From positions 1 through 64,000 of the forward strand of contig JAFWGA010000019.1 of NCBI GenBank assembly GCA_017515325.1: DNA of 64,000 nucleotides. The letters are read 5' to 3'. Both the position numbers and the translations under genes were made by a program. Shown here in pieces: positions 9,508-18,457 of this stretch. The DNA comes from Blautia sp. Its GTDB lineage: Bacteria > Bacillota > Clostridia > Lachnospirales > Lachnospiraceae. The first letter of the stretch is position 1; each line of letters opens with the position of its first letter. Below the pieces are notes generated by a model, which was given only the letters and a program-made list of their open reading frames with translations, ran no database searches and was not told the DNA's origin.

Positions 9508-10299
9508 ATGGAACAGAATGATAGAATGAAAGAGGCAAGAAGAGGACTGAACGCCAGACTTTTACTTTTGGCAGCGGGCATTATGCTGGTGGTCAATTCA
9601 GTCAGTTCCTCTGCAAGGACAGGTCTGAGCTGGCTGAGTCTGGCGGATCTTGTGATTGAGACACAAACCCATCCTGCACAAAAAGCGGAGGGAGGGATTT
9701 TAGAGGAGGCCGGGGAAGACGACGCAGACCATGCAGAAGCGGTAATGGAAGGCGGCGCAGACCATGCAGAAGCGGTAATGGAAGGTGATGCAGAATTCGA
9801 TATCAACCTATTCATCGAGGCGATGGACGAATCCAACCTGACTGTTTTGGATCTGCGCCTCTTCGGAATTTTCTACCTGATTTCGGCAGTCGTTGAGATC
9901 CTGGCAGGCATGACCTGTGCCTTCTTCTCCAATCGTGTGGATAAATCAAAGATTACCTTTACCGCCGCTGCTATTCTTTCGGCCTGGGAACTGATCTTTT
10001 TGGCTTTCCTGCTGCTGCGCGGCGGCCTGATGCTGTCTGTGTTGTTTAATTCTATCCTCCTGCCCCTGGTGCTGCTGTGGGCAGCCTGGCAGATGAGAAA
10101 AATGGCCAAAGCAGATCCCCAACGTGTTTTCGCGGTCAATCCCGGAAGCAAACCGGTCCGTAAAGAAAACCCGCCCGCTCCCCGAAAAAGCATCAGGGAG
10201 CGGGCGAGCTGGGAAGCGCAGGAGACCGATTCTGCCTTCAGCAGCTCAGCTGCCGAAGACACAAAACCGTCATCCGAAGACATGGGAGGAACGGACTGA
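9508..10299 (+). CDS. Hypothetical membrane protein with an internal tandem repeat
   Basis: 263 residues, no recognised family. Predicted membrane segments are at about 17-36, 117-140, 149-170 and 177-195. Between the first and second lies an acidic extracellular or lumenal loop with a ten-residue unit, ADHAEAVMEG, present twice in tandem (DNA 9726-9785). The C-terminal tail of about 65 residues is polar and basic, then Ser/Glu-rich. ATG 9508 follows GGAGG by 9 nt. The gene ends at 10299, directly abutting the stop codon of the convergent M16 peptidase gene (10300). A perfect 11-bp hairpin (10172-10182 with 10196-10206) sits inside the 3' coding part. It probably shares a transcript with the nuclease gene. 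Confidence 0.65.
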   Translation: MEQNDRMKEARRGLNARLLLLAAGIMLVVNSVSSSARTGLSWLSLADLVIETQTHPAQKAEGGILEEAGEDDADHAEAVMEGGADHAEAVMEGDAEFDINLFIEAMDESNLTVLDLRLFGIFYLISAVVEILAGMTCAFFSNRVDKSKITFTAAAILSAWELIFLAFLLLRGGLMLSVLFNSILLPLVLLWAAWQMRKMAKADPQRVFAVNPGSKPVRKENPPAPRKSIRERASWEAQETDSAFSSSAAEDTKPSSEDMGGTD

Positions 10300-13200
10300 T
10301 TATCCTGCCATTTCCATTAATGCTTTCAGCATTTCTGCCAACTCAGCGCGGGTCACGATGTCAGGGCTGGCAGTCTGGGTGAGAGGCTCCAGTTTTTGTC
10401 CGGTCAGGGCGGAGAACAGATCCCAGACTTCTCCCGGCAGGAGAGATGCACTCAGTTCGGCGCTGGGGTCGGCCAGGCCGTATTCCGACAGGGCAGCTAA
10501 TGCCTCTGCTTCGTCTTTTCCTCCTCCCATCATGACATATACCGCGGTATACAGGTCACCGTGGCTGGCGGGTTCGTTTACGCCGAAGGTATCCTCGGCC
10601 CGTGGATCCATCAGACCCTGTTCGAAAACAAACCGCACGGCTTCATAGTGCTCGCTGTACTCGGGGACATCGGTCAGTTCCACCTGGGTATTATCCACCG
10701 CCCCAAAGGGATTGAGGATGGTGTCGAACAGATCGGCATTCTGGTTGATGGCGGAGGCGGCACCGGCGGTCATCCGCGCCCCGTTTTCCAGCAGTTTGGC
10801 GTACAGGTCGGCACTGGCGCGTACGTTTTCGGGTGTCAGCTGCTTCAGCTGACGCATCCATACCAGGCTTCGTGCCGGATCCAGACCAGCCAGCACGTCA
10901 TCCGCCGCGCTGGCTGCACCGGACAGCTCTCCCGGAGGCATGGCATATTCGGAATAGGCCTTCATAATGTAACCGTCCAGGGTTTCCTGGTCAAGCTCCA
11001 GATCCGCAATGAGCTCCGGCAGCTGCTCCAGCATGTCATAGGTCTCGGCAATATTAGGGTCACGGTAGGCATAGAGCAGGAAGAAATCCTCGTTGATTTG
11101 GGTAATAGGAGTGTAAACACCATATTGGTCTCTGAGCATTGGAACGAGGAAGGTGTCGGTTACCAGACTGCACTCGGCGTCCATGCCACCGTTAAAGTCA
11201 TCCAATCCTATCGAGTCCAGGGTATCTGCTACCATATTGAACTGGATGCTGCTGTCTATAATCAGCGCTTCGCGCCGGGAAGGTATGGGAAAGCGGTATT
11301 TGGCGGGTTCGATCTCCCGCCTGTCCAGCAAAGCGAGGAAGGAGTCCGACAACTGTCGGTTCAAAGCGATGCTGGCTTCGTTTCCGGCACACACCGTTAC
11401 GGCGTTTGTGCTGTTGTTGAAGTAAGCCTGGATATCCTGCAGCTTTGCTGTCACGACGTCTGGGTTGTCTTTCAGCAGCAGCTCGACCTCGCCGAGGAAT
11501 TCATAATATTCAACGCCTGAAGTATAACTGCTGTAAGCATACTTCTCATCGGTACGTGCCAAAGCCAGGCGAAGGAGAGCATTGGCTGGGTCTGCGGTGA
11601 CGTTGCTTTTCAGACTTGCTTTCAAGGACTGGACTTGTTCCAGCAGCTTAGATGGATTGTCCACCTTTGTGTCGAAGATCAGTTCATGCATCAGATCGTA
11701 GCCTGTGGCCAGATCCTCGTCCAGGGCGATCCAGATCATGCTCAGGTACGGATGGTATCCGTCTTTACCGACCTTGGCCAAGGACGACAGGATGTCCCCG
11801 CTGTAGAGGTAACGGCTGCGAAGACTTGCCAGTTCTGCCCTGGTGTGTGATTTGGTGTCCAGTTCTCCCAGAAGGTCGGTGTACAAGGAAAACCAGGGGA
11901 CGTCCTCCTGCGAAAGACCTGCCGCATCCAGGAGAAGACTGGTCAGGCTGATGCCGTCTACCGCGGCCTGGGCGTCGATATGACGGATGCCTTCAGGATC
12001 AGTCATATCGGTTACGTTGTACAGCTTAATATCTTCCGGCAGAGATTCCACAGTCACAGCCTTCAGCTGAGCTACATACTCTGCAGACTTATCTTCAGGG
12101 GCTGTGGTATTGGCAGCTTCGACGATGTCGGCGATTTCCTCTTCGGTCATGGCTGCCTTTATCGTGGCCAGCCTTTCAGTCAGCTCAGCATCGTGGATTT
12201 CCTTTGCACCAGGCTCGGGGTAGGTGGTGGCAAGCACAGTGATCTGGCTGTTCAGCAGCCAGTCGGTAACAGCATGGGCGTACATACCCTGCCGGTTCCA
12301 TGCGTCCATGCGGAACAGGCTGTCCTGGTAGTCCAGATGGTACCAGGGATTGCCGGAGGTGGCATAGTTGCTGACCATGGGAATGAAGAGAGTATTGACA
12401 GGATCACTGCTTTCCCGGATCAGTTTGGCGGAGATCTTAAGGGAGGTTGAAACGCTGTCTACCAGTTCCTGGGGAAAGCCATCCTTTGCAATTTTCGCCA
12501 GTTCCTCATTCACGATGACCCGGAAGGTCTCAGCATCGTCCGGATCGACGTTGATGGCTGAGAACAGAATAGAGTCATCCGGTGCGTCCACCTGAATAGA
12601 GACGGAAAAGCTGCCGTAAGGAATGGCTTCCCGCAGGCGTTGCTGCAGATCGGAGGCATTATCATTAAACAGTTCGGTCATCGTGTTCAATGCCAGCTTC
12701 TGCTCTGTCTCCTGCCTGAGACCCGGACAGACGAAGCAGTAGATGGTCATAGAGGTATGCTCGGTATTTGCGCCGGTTTCCACCGGGAAAGGGCAGGAGA
12801 GCACTACCGGCTCGGTAATCGGGGTATAGCCTGTATCATCATGATTGATTTCCTGCTTCTCATAAGCAGAAAAATAGCCGTCCAGCAGCTGCAGAAAGGC
12901 GGTATAGTCAGCAAACTGACCGTACAGGTAACCGACACAGTTGGAGGGATGGTAGTAGCGGTCGTGATAATCCTTCAGTGCCTGCCAGGTCATGTCAGGA
13001 ATACAATCCGGATCACCCCCGGAGTCGTTACCGGCAATGGAGCCGGGAAAGGCGGCACGCATCAGATTCATGATGGCCTGCCTTTGAAGAGTCATAGAGC
13101 CTAGCATTTCGGAGTATACAGTTCCTTCGATGGTCAAAGGGGCTTCTTCGTTTTCCAGGCGATAGCGCCATGCCTCGGTACGGAAGATGTTTTCATTTTC

Positions 13201-13707
13201 CATGATGATAGGATAGAAACAGGCATCGGTATAGAATTCAGCCAGCTTCAACAGCTGTTCCTCTGAAAGGCTTGCGATAGGATAGCTCGTGAGATACTGG
13301 CCGGTCATGGCGTTCAGGAAAGTATTATAGGTCTGGTAGTTCAGATTGAAATACATCTGTTCACCGGGGTACTTCCTGGAACCTTGGATCGTGGCGTGCT
13401 CGAAGACATGGGGCAGACCCGTGTTGTCGATGGGGGCGGTGAGGAAGTTCAGGTCAAATGCCCGGTTGGTGTCGTCGTTGGCGATGTAGTAGAGCTCTGC
13501 TCCGGTCTTCTGGTGCTCAAAGCGATAGATGACGGCATCCATCAGAGGATAGTCCCGTTCCTCGATCACCTCAAAGCCCTCCACCACATCGCCTGTCTGG
13601 GGCCTCGCTGCAGGCGCAGCGGAACTGGCAGACTCGGCACCTGCTGTAGGAATGCATCCAGCCAGCAAGGTCAGCGCAATCAGCATGGTCAGCAAGCTCT
13701 TATTCAT
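10300..13707 (-). CDS. M16-family zinc metallopeptidase lipoprotein (PreP-like) with C-terminal SLH-like tail
   Basis: 1,135 residues. The N-terminus carries a lipobox LLAGC (Cys18), so the enzyme should be tethered outside the membrane. The inverted zinc motif HVFEH (residues 100-104) with a downstream glutamate in GTVYSEM (about 200) is diagnostic of M16 peptidases. The length and the tandem arrangement of halves fit the M16C/presequence protease group, which digests short peptides in a closed chamber. The last about 105 residues (YEAVRFVFEQGLM...FGVNEPASHGDLYTAVY, then ...VTRAELAEMLKALM) resemble S-layer-homology repeats, giving a possible second wall attachment. ATG 13705-13707 follows AGGAGGTACCT. 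It is divergent from the BspA-like gene and convergent with 9508-10299. Confidence 0.85.
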   Translation of the reverse strand: MNKSLLTMLIALTLLAGCIPTAGAESASSAAPAARPQTGDVVEGFEVIEERDYPLMDAVIYRFEHQKTGAELYYIANDDTNRAFDLNFLTAPIDNTGLPHVFEHATIQGSRKYPGEQMYFNLNYQTYNTFLNAMTGQYLTSYPIASLSEEQLLKLAEFYTDACFYPIIMENENIFRTEAWRYRLENEEAPLTIEGTVYSEMLGSMTLQRQAIMNLMRAAFPGSIAGNDSGGDPDCIPDMTWQALKDYHDRYYHPSNCVGYLYGQFADYTAFLQLLDGYFSAYEKQEINHDDTGYTPITEPVVLSCPFPVETGANTEHTSMTIYCFVCPGLRQETEQKLALNTMTELFNDNASDLQQRLREAIPYGSFSVSIQVDAPDDSILFSAINVDPDDAETFRVIVNEELAKIAKDGFPQELVDSVSTSLKISAKLIRESSDPVNTLFIPMVSNYATSGNPWYHLDYQDSLFRMDAWNRQGMYAHAVTDWLLNSQITVLATTYPEPGAKEIHDAELTERLATIKAAMTEEEIADIVEAANTTAPEDKSAEYVAQLKAVTVESLPEDIKLYNVTDMTDPEGIRHIDAQAAVDGISLTSLLLDAAGLSQEDVPWFSLYTDLLGELDTKSHTRAELASLRSRYLYSGDILSSLAKVGKDGYHPYLSMIWIALDEDLATGYDLMHELIFDTKVDNPSKLLEQVQSLKASLKSNVTADPANALLRLALARTDEKYAYSSYTSGVEYYEFLGEVELLLKDNPDVVTAKLQDIQAYFNNSTNAVTVCAGNEASIALNRQLSDSFLALLDRREIEPAKYRFPIPSRREALIIDSSIQFNMVADTLDSIGLDDFNGGMDAECSLVTDTFLVPMLRDQYGVYTPITQINEDFFLLYAYRDPNIAETYDMLEQLPELIADLELDQETLDGYIMKAYSEYAMPPGELSGAASAADDVLAGLDPARSLVWMRQLKQLTPENVRASADLYAKLLENGARMTAGAASAINQNADLFDTILNPFGAVDNTQVELTDVPEYSEHYEAVRFVFEQGLMDPRAEDTFGVNEPASHGDLYTAVYVMMGGGKDEAEALAALSEYGLADPSAELSASLLPGEVWDLFSALTGQKLEPLTQTASPDIVTRAELAEMLKALMEMAG

Positions 13708-13757
13708 AGGTACCTCCTGTCTCGCCTTTTGGGCGCTTTTTTTGTTTATGCTTTCTG

Positions 13758-13766
13758 ATTATAGCA
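13758..13766 (-). promoter_or_regulatory. Extended -10 promoter for the M16 peptidase gene
   Basis: On the minus strand the sequence reads TGCTATAAT, an extended -10 element. There is no convincing -35 box 17 bp upstream. The transcript would begin about 45 nt before the start codon and include a small CGCC/GGCG hairpin (13724-13736). Confidence 0.5.
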
Positions 13767-13823
13767 AATGGTACGGGACTTGTGTATTCCAATTGAAACA
13801 AATGCTTGCTTTTATTCTTCTGA

Positions 13824-13845
13824 TTTGTTAGCATTTTGTTAGCAT
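13824..13845. promoter_or_regulatory. 11-bp tandem direct repeat, possible regulator site
   Basis: TTTGTTAGCAT occurs twice back to back (13824-13834 and 13835-13845). The second copy reaches the -35 region of the BspA-like gene's likely promoter (extended -10 TGCTATGAT at 13863-13871). One-helical-turn direct repeats are typical of OmpR/PhoB-family response regulator sites. The site lies between two divergent genes, so it could act on both. Confidence 0.4.
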
Positions 13846-13862
13846 CAAGGAAAAACACCGTT

Positions 13863-13871
13863 TGCTATGAT
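13863..13871 (+). promoter_or_regulatory. Extended -10 promoter for the BspA-like gene
   Basis: TGC immediately before TATGAT makes an extended -10 element. The -35 position has only a poor match and overlaps the end of the 11-bp direct repeats, consistent with an activator-dependent promoter. The gene starts about 98 nt downstream. Confidence 0.4.
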
Positions 13872-13968
13872 GCGATCAATAGTATTAGTGCCAAAAATGA
13901 TTCTACTGCAAAAAAAGAGAAACCATAAACAGTGCAGATTGTGAAATACTACGATGGAGAATGCAAAG

Positions 13969-15204
13969 ATGAAAAAGGGTTGGATGGTTTTACTTACGTT
14001 GGTTATGGTTATGATGACTGGCATGGAGACACAGGCCGGTGCAGTCGACAGGGATGATGGCCTGAGTGAACAGGGCGAAGGGGAGAGTCTCGTTGTTCGG
14101 ATAAAGGGTTTTCTGCAGGATCTGGATTTTGGGGAGCCTTTTGAAATTGATCCGGATGCTTACTATTCGGAAGTGATTGATGCCGGTGATTACCATTATT
14201 ATATCAATGAAGACAATGAATCGGTCACGATTGCTGAATATACAGGGGAAGAAGAGGTTGTAAGGATACCGGAGAATATCGATGGATACACGGTTTCCGA
14301 GATAGGTTATCAGGCTTTCAGCTATTACAAGATGAAAGCTGTTTCAATCCCCGACTGTGTCAGCCGTATCGGGGGAAGAGCTTTCGAATACTGTATTATT
14401 GAAGACAGGCTCCGGCTCCCTGAAAACATCGAAATCATGAAGGATGCCTTCAGCTATGCGCTGCTCCCTTCTGTGGTGACGATCCCTTCCGGTGCTAAGG
14501 TGGGAAAATGTGCTTTCAGTTATTGCCGTGTACTGGAGCAGGTATGGATCGAGCCGGATGCGGTAATCGGAAGCAGAGCCTTCGGGTATTGTGATTCTCT
14601 GAAGCAGGTCGTCTGCGCCGCGGACAGCCTTGTGGAGTCAGACGCCTTCGAATACTGTCATGGCCTGGAAGAAGCAATTCTCTGCGGATCGGCAAAAACA
14701 GAAGCAAATGCATTTCATTATTGTGAAAATATAAAGATAGTGAGGGGAAAAGAGAGTGAATATGACAATCGGAAACAGGATGCAGGGGAGGAACCGGATT
14801 CCTTTTATGCGGATGTTAAGATAGTTACTCCTTACTATAGTATGACCATTCCGGAAAAATGGTTGGGATCTTACACCATCGAAACTTTGTCTACGGTAAC
14901 GGGTATGTGGCTGAAGCTTTTCTATAAGGCTGAACTGGGAGATTATTCCGGACACCTTTTCAGTATCTGTCTGACGGATAAGGACGATTATCAAGTGATT
15001 GCCGACCACAGGCTTTTGGGGGATCTGACGGATCCAGCGGGGAATGTGTATCATATGGTTGCAGTGTTCCCTACCGATGTGCAGTACTCCAAAGAAGACC
15101 ATGACAGCTACATGGCTTTGTCCGGGGAGGCGGATGCCGTTCTGGATACCATCGAAGCAGCGGAAGGATGCTCGATACGACGTACAGATGGCAAAGAGGG
15201 GTAA
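13969..15204 (+). CDS. Secreted BspA-type leucine-rich-repeat protein
   Basis: 411 residues from ATG 13969. A signal peptide (KKGWMVLLTLVMVMMTGMETQAGA) is followed by an acidic spacer. Then come six or seven LRR_5 units of about 23 residues (roughly 90-265) with the pattern IG..AF.YC..L..V, in which the AF-Y/E-YC core is unusually uniform. The last about 130 residues form a separate domain without visible repeats (YYSMTIPEKWLGSYTIET onward), of a type seen in other clostridial lipoproteins but not assigned here. I preferred ATG 13969 to 13954 because ATGGAGA gives it a ribosome site 8 nt upstream and the signal peptide begins there. There is no wall-anchor motif. It is likely a surface or secreted binding protein with unknown partner. 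Confidence 0.8.
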   Translation: MKKGWMVLLTLVMVMMTGMETQAGAVDRDDGLSEQGEGESLVVRIKGFLQDLDFGEPFEIDPDAYYSEVIDAGDYHYYINEDNESVTIAEYTGEEEVVRIPENIDGYTVSEIGYQAFSYYKMKAVSIPDCVSRIGGRAFEYCIIEDRLRLPENIEIMKDAFSYALLPSVVTIPSGAKVGKCAFSYCRVLEQVWIEPDAVIGSRAFGYCDSLKQVVCAADSLVESDAFEYCHGLEEAILCGSAKTEANAFHYCENIKIVRGKESEYDNRKQDAGEEPDSFYADVKIVTPYYSMTIPEKWLGSYTIETLSTVTGMWLKLFYKAELGDYSGHLFSICLTDKDDYQVIADHRLLGDLTDPAGNVYHMVAVFPTDVQYSKEDHDSYMALSGEADAVLDTIEAAEGCSIRRTDGKEG

Positions 15205-15377
15205 TTCAAATGAGCTTGAATACCACATCAAAGCAATGTTCAATGAAAGAGTTGCCGTCACTTCACTGCGTGCTTAGTACTTATGGTAAACGGACAAAAT
15301 GCCTGCATTTTGATTTATAAACATGACCGAACAGTTAGAAAAGGCAACGGACAGGCAAAGGGGCAAGGGGGAATAAG

Positions 15378-18300
15378 ATGTCTCAAAATAGGGGAAGGGT
15401 ACTAAAAGCAATGCTCCTGATGATTGCCCTGCTGATTCCGGCAGGACTTCTATTGATCGTTTTGGATATCAGAAACACAATCAGGAAGGAACTGATAAAC
15501 GGGCGCGAAAACCTGGCGGCGTTTGCGGATCTGAGCAAGATGAACAAGAACGAGATGGAGAACGCGGCAAGATGGTTTGGCGATAATCTGGGAAATAATG
15601 TTATCCTGACGGTCAGTATCCTGAAAAGCTTTGTTACGGAAGAGGGAGCCTATGAAGGACCGCGCATGTTCGCAGACGGGATGGTTGTGGAACTGAGAGA
15701 TCAGGAGATTATCTATCCGGAAGAAGTACCGGAAGGATCCATAAAGATTACTCCTGCTATGATCCGGAGGGGCCTTGAGGGGAACGTGCTGTATTCAAAT
15801 GTTTCCTTCGAGGTGAGCAGGCTTTGCCAGACAGATGATATTCCCACCGAGAATACAGATGAAGCGGTCAGAGCGGATAAAGCATTTGAAGTGAGTTCTG
15901 GGGAAGAAGAGGATTGGGGGGAAGTGCCTGCCGGGGAGGAAGAAGATGAAGAAGATGATACAGAGGTGCTTCTTACCTTCGAAGAGATTACGGAGAACAT
16001 TTATTATGTAGACCTGACAGCATCAGATGAATATAATGAGTATATGTACACCCATGTTAATAACCAGAATGTCATTATGGCCGCAGAACAATCCTACAAT
16101 GGGGCGATTCTGTCTATCATACCGGAAGAGGAAACGCTTTATATCGGAACACCTTCAATGTATTTCCCGGAATGCTACGATGCAAGGGAACTGGGCTTTA
16201 CTAAGGAAATACTGAAGAAACAGCCTTCGCTGTTTTTGATCAATGACGTATGGTTTATTTGCTCGTATCGCAAATCCGGAATCGAGAGCATGGTGTTTTT
16301 GACGCCGGCAACGGAAAAACTGACAAGATGTGTCCAACGAGGAGGATTTTTTGTCATATTGATACTTATGCTCTGCGTCGTACTGATCGTTTATCTCAGT
16401 GAAATCCTGCGCTATAATGAAAACCCAGGTCACTCTGAGGCAGAGATGGAGCAATATTCCCTGAAGAAGGCAAGGACAATAGTGATGGCAGGCGGGATCT
16501 TCGGGATGGTGATTGTCCTGGGGCTGGTATCCTTTGTCCAGGCAGTCAGTGCTGTGCATGCAGAGGGAATGTCTGCGAATGAGGATATAGGGATTTTATT
16601 TCATCGGCTTGAGGGCAGTGAACAGAAAAAAAAGAACGCTATCCTGGAAGAAGAAACGGATTGGTACCTGTACTATGGGAAAAAGATGGCTTCCCTGTTT
16701 TCACAGTATCCGGAGCTGGCAAGCCGGGATAAGCTGCAGGAATGTTGTGATATTCTGTCTGTCGATTACATCATGCTGTTTGATTCCCAAGGCAGGCAGA
16801 CAGCCTGCAGCAGGGATTATTCAGGATTTACCCTGGGCTTTGGCCAGGGAGAGAACGGCGAGGATTTCAGGCGTCTGCTGATGGGCATTCCCAGTATTGT
16901 CCATGAAGCCTCCTTTGATCAGACGACAGGATTAACCCGGCAGATCCTGGGAGTGACTCTGCCGACAATGTCAGAGACGGAGAAGCATGGAGCCCTGATC
17001 ATGGCTTTGATGCCGGACCGGCTGTCTCATACCATGAATGTGTACGATGTGGAGGCACAGATCCGTGCCATCACGCCGGAGGGCAAAATGTTTCTTCTGG
17101 CAGATGGGGAAACGGGAGAGGTCAAGTATGCCACTTATGAATCCTTTATCGGAGAGGATATCACATCCTTCGGGCTGAGTGAGAACAGCCTTAAGGACGG
17201 CTACATGGATTATGCCACAATAAACGGTACACGTTGCTATGTGATAGCAGAGGAAAACAACAATTCGGATATTGTTTATTGCATTACCAAAACCAGTAGT
17301 ATGTTCCGGAATGTACTTCCCTATGGCCTGCTGGCAATGATTTGTTTTGCAATGATTTTCCTCATTCTGAGAAGATATCTGCTGAGGACTTCTCTTCGGG
17401 GAGAAGGACTGACTATGAAAGAGCAGACCGAAGCAGTTCCTGAAAACCTCTATGACGAAAGCAGGTGGAAAAAACTGCGGTGTTTTTTCAATTCCTCACG
17501 CTGGTCAGAATGGCTGCCGGATGAGAAGGCTAAGGCGATATTCAAGGCGGAGATTTGCTTTGGGATAATGGCTGCCTTTCTCATGGAATTGAACCTGAAC
17601 CGTAACATCTCGGGCTATGACAGCGGCAAATCATTGCTGAATTATATCCTCACCGGAAACTGGATGAGGGGCTTTAATCTGTTTTCCATCAGCAGTATCC
17701 TTATTATCATCGCCTACGCCTTTATCATTTTGCAGATCACCAAGCCTTTCCTGAAGCTGGCCAGTCATTTTCTGGGAAACAAAGGGGATACCGTTTGTCG
17801 GATGATTTACAATTTCCTGGAGTATATCACGGTTTTTGTTGTCCTGTATTATGCCTTTGACTATCTGGGATTTCCGACAAGCACTGTCCTGGCTTCCCTG
17901 AGTTTGGTTTCTCTGGCTCTGACTCTTGGGGCACAAAACCTGGTTGCAGATATTCTGGCAGGAGTGTTTATTGTCATAGAAGGAGAATTCCGAGTCGGCG
18001 ATATCGTGGAGATTGGCGGTTTCCGAGGAACTGTCAAGGAAATCGGCATTAAATCCACAAAGATCGTGGGACCAGGCAATGACCTGAAGATCATCGACAA
18101 TAGGGATATCAAAAATGTCATCAACAAAGTCAGCTTCAATTCTGTTTATGCTTTGGAGCTGAAAATTCCTATGTCCGAAAGCCTGGTGTGGATTGAGGTG
18201 ATCCTGTCCAGAGATTTACCGAAGATCAAAGAGAATTACAGTCAGATCGTAAACGGCCCGAATTATCTGGGGGTGAATTCCCTGGCAAATGGAACCATGA

Positions 18301-18410
18301 CTTTACTGATTCTTGCGGAATGCATGGAAAAGGATATCTATGATGTTCAAAGAATTGTGAACAGAGAAGTACGCCTGATTCTGGAAAGAGAGAAGATAAA
18401 AATGGTATAA
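15378..18410 (+). CDS. Large MscS-family mechanosensitive channel with sensory N-terminus
   Basis: 1,010 residues, far longer than the about 280 of E. coli MscS. The N-terminal half has a membrane segment near 10-32, an extracytoplasmic domain with a highly acidic insert (Asp/Glu run near 175-195), further membrane segments near 325-343 and 370-392, and a second external domain. The latter ends near 645, where the next membrane segments begin. After several more helices, the pore and cytoplasmic part of MscS follow (about 815-1010): a Gly/Ala-rich TM3 (LASLSLVSLALTLGAQNLVADILAG) and the beta domain (GEFRVGDIVEIGGFRGTVKEIGIKST). It should release solutes on hypo-osmotic shock, possibly gated or tuned by the external domains. 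ATG 15378 follows AAGGGGGAATA. A terminator lies directly after the stop codon. Confidence 0.85.
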   Translation: MSQNRGRVLKAMLLMIALLIPAGLLLIVLDIRNTIRKELINGRENLAAFADLSKMNKNEMENAARWFGDNLGNNVILTVSILKSFVTEEGAYEGPRMFADGMVVELRDQEIIYPEEVPEGSIKITPAMIRRGLEGNVLYSNVSFEVSRLCQTDDIPTENTDEAVRADKAFEVSSGEEEDWGEVPAGEEEDEEDDTEVLLTFEEITENIYYVDLTASDEYNEYMYTHVNNQNVIMAAEQSYNGAILSIIPEEETLYIGTPSMYFPECYDARELGFTKEILKKQPSLFLINDVWFICSYRKSGIESMVFLTPATEKLTRCVQRGGFFVILILMLCVVLIVYLSEILRYNENPGHSEAEMEQYSLKKARTIVMAGGIFGMVIVLGLVSFVQAVSAVHAEGMSANEDIGILFHRLEGSEQKKKNAILEEETDWYLYYGKKMASLFSQYPELASRDKLQECCDILSVDYIMLFDSQGRQTACSRDYSGFTLGFGQGENGEDFRRLLMGIPSIVHEASFDQTTGLTRQILGVTLPTMSETEKHGALIMALMPDRLSHTMNVYDVEAQIRAITPEGKMFLLADGETGEVKYATYESFIGEDITSFGLSENSLKDGYMDYATINGTRCYVIAEENNNSDIVYCITKTSSMFRNVLPYGLLAMICFAMIFLILRRYLLRTSLRGEGLTMKEQTEAVPENLYDESRWKKLRCFFNSSRWSEWLPDEKAKAIFKAEICFGIMAAFLMELNLNRNISGYDSGKSLLNYILTGNWMRGFNLFSISSILIIIAYAFIILQITKPFLKLASHFLGNKGDTVCRMIYNFLEYITVFVVLYYAFDYLGFPTSTVLASLSLVSLALTLGAQNLVADILAGVFIVIEGEFRVGDIVEIGGFRGTVKEIGIKSTKIVGPGNDLKIIDNRDIKNVINKVSFNSVYALELKIPMSESLVWIEVILSRDLPKIKENYSQIVNGPNYLGVNSLANGTMTLLILAECMEKDIYDVQRIVNREVRLILEREKIKMV

Positions 18411-18416
18411 AGTTAG

Positions 18417-18456
18417 CGCCGCTCTGTCCGACTGCCTTGGATAGAGCGGCGTTTTT
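18417..18456 (+). terminator. Rho-independent terminator after the MscS-type gene
   Basis: CGCCGCTCT (18417-18425) pairs perfectly with AGAGCGGCG (18443-18451), followed by TTTTTCTT. It separates the MscS-type gene from the convergent GH5 gene, whose stop codon lies at 18458. Confidence 0.85.
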
Positions 18457-18457
18457 C

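Noticed and set aside
13722-13745. Short hairpin with T-run on the plus strand before the M16 start
   Set aside because: No plus-strand gene precedes it. The stem is only 4-5 bp, and on the minus strand it lies in a 5' leader.
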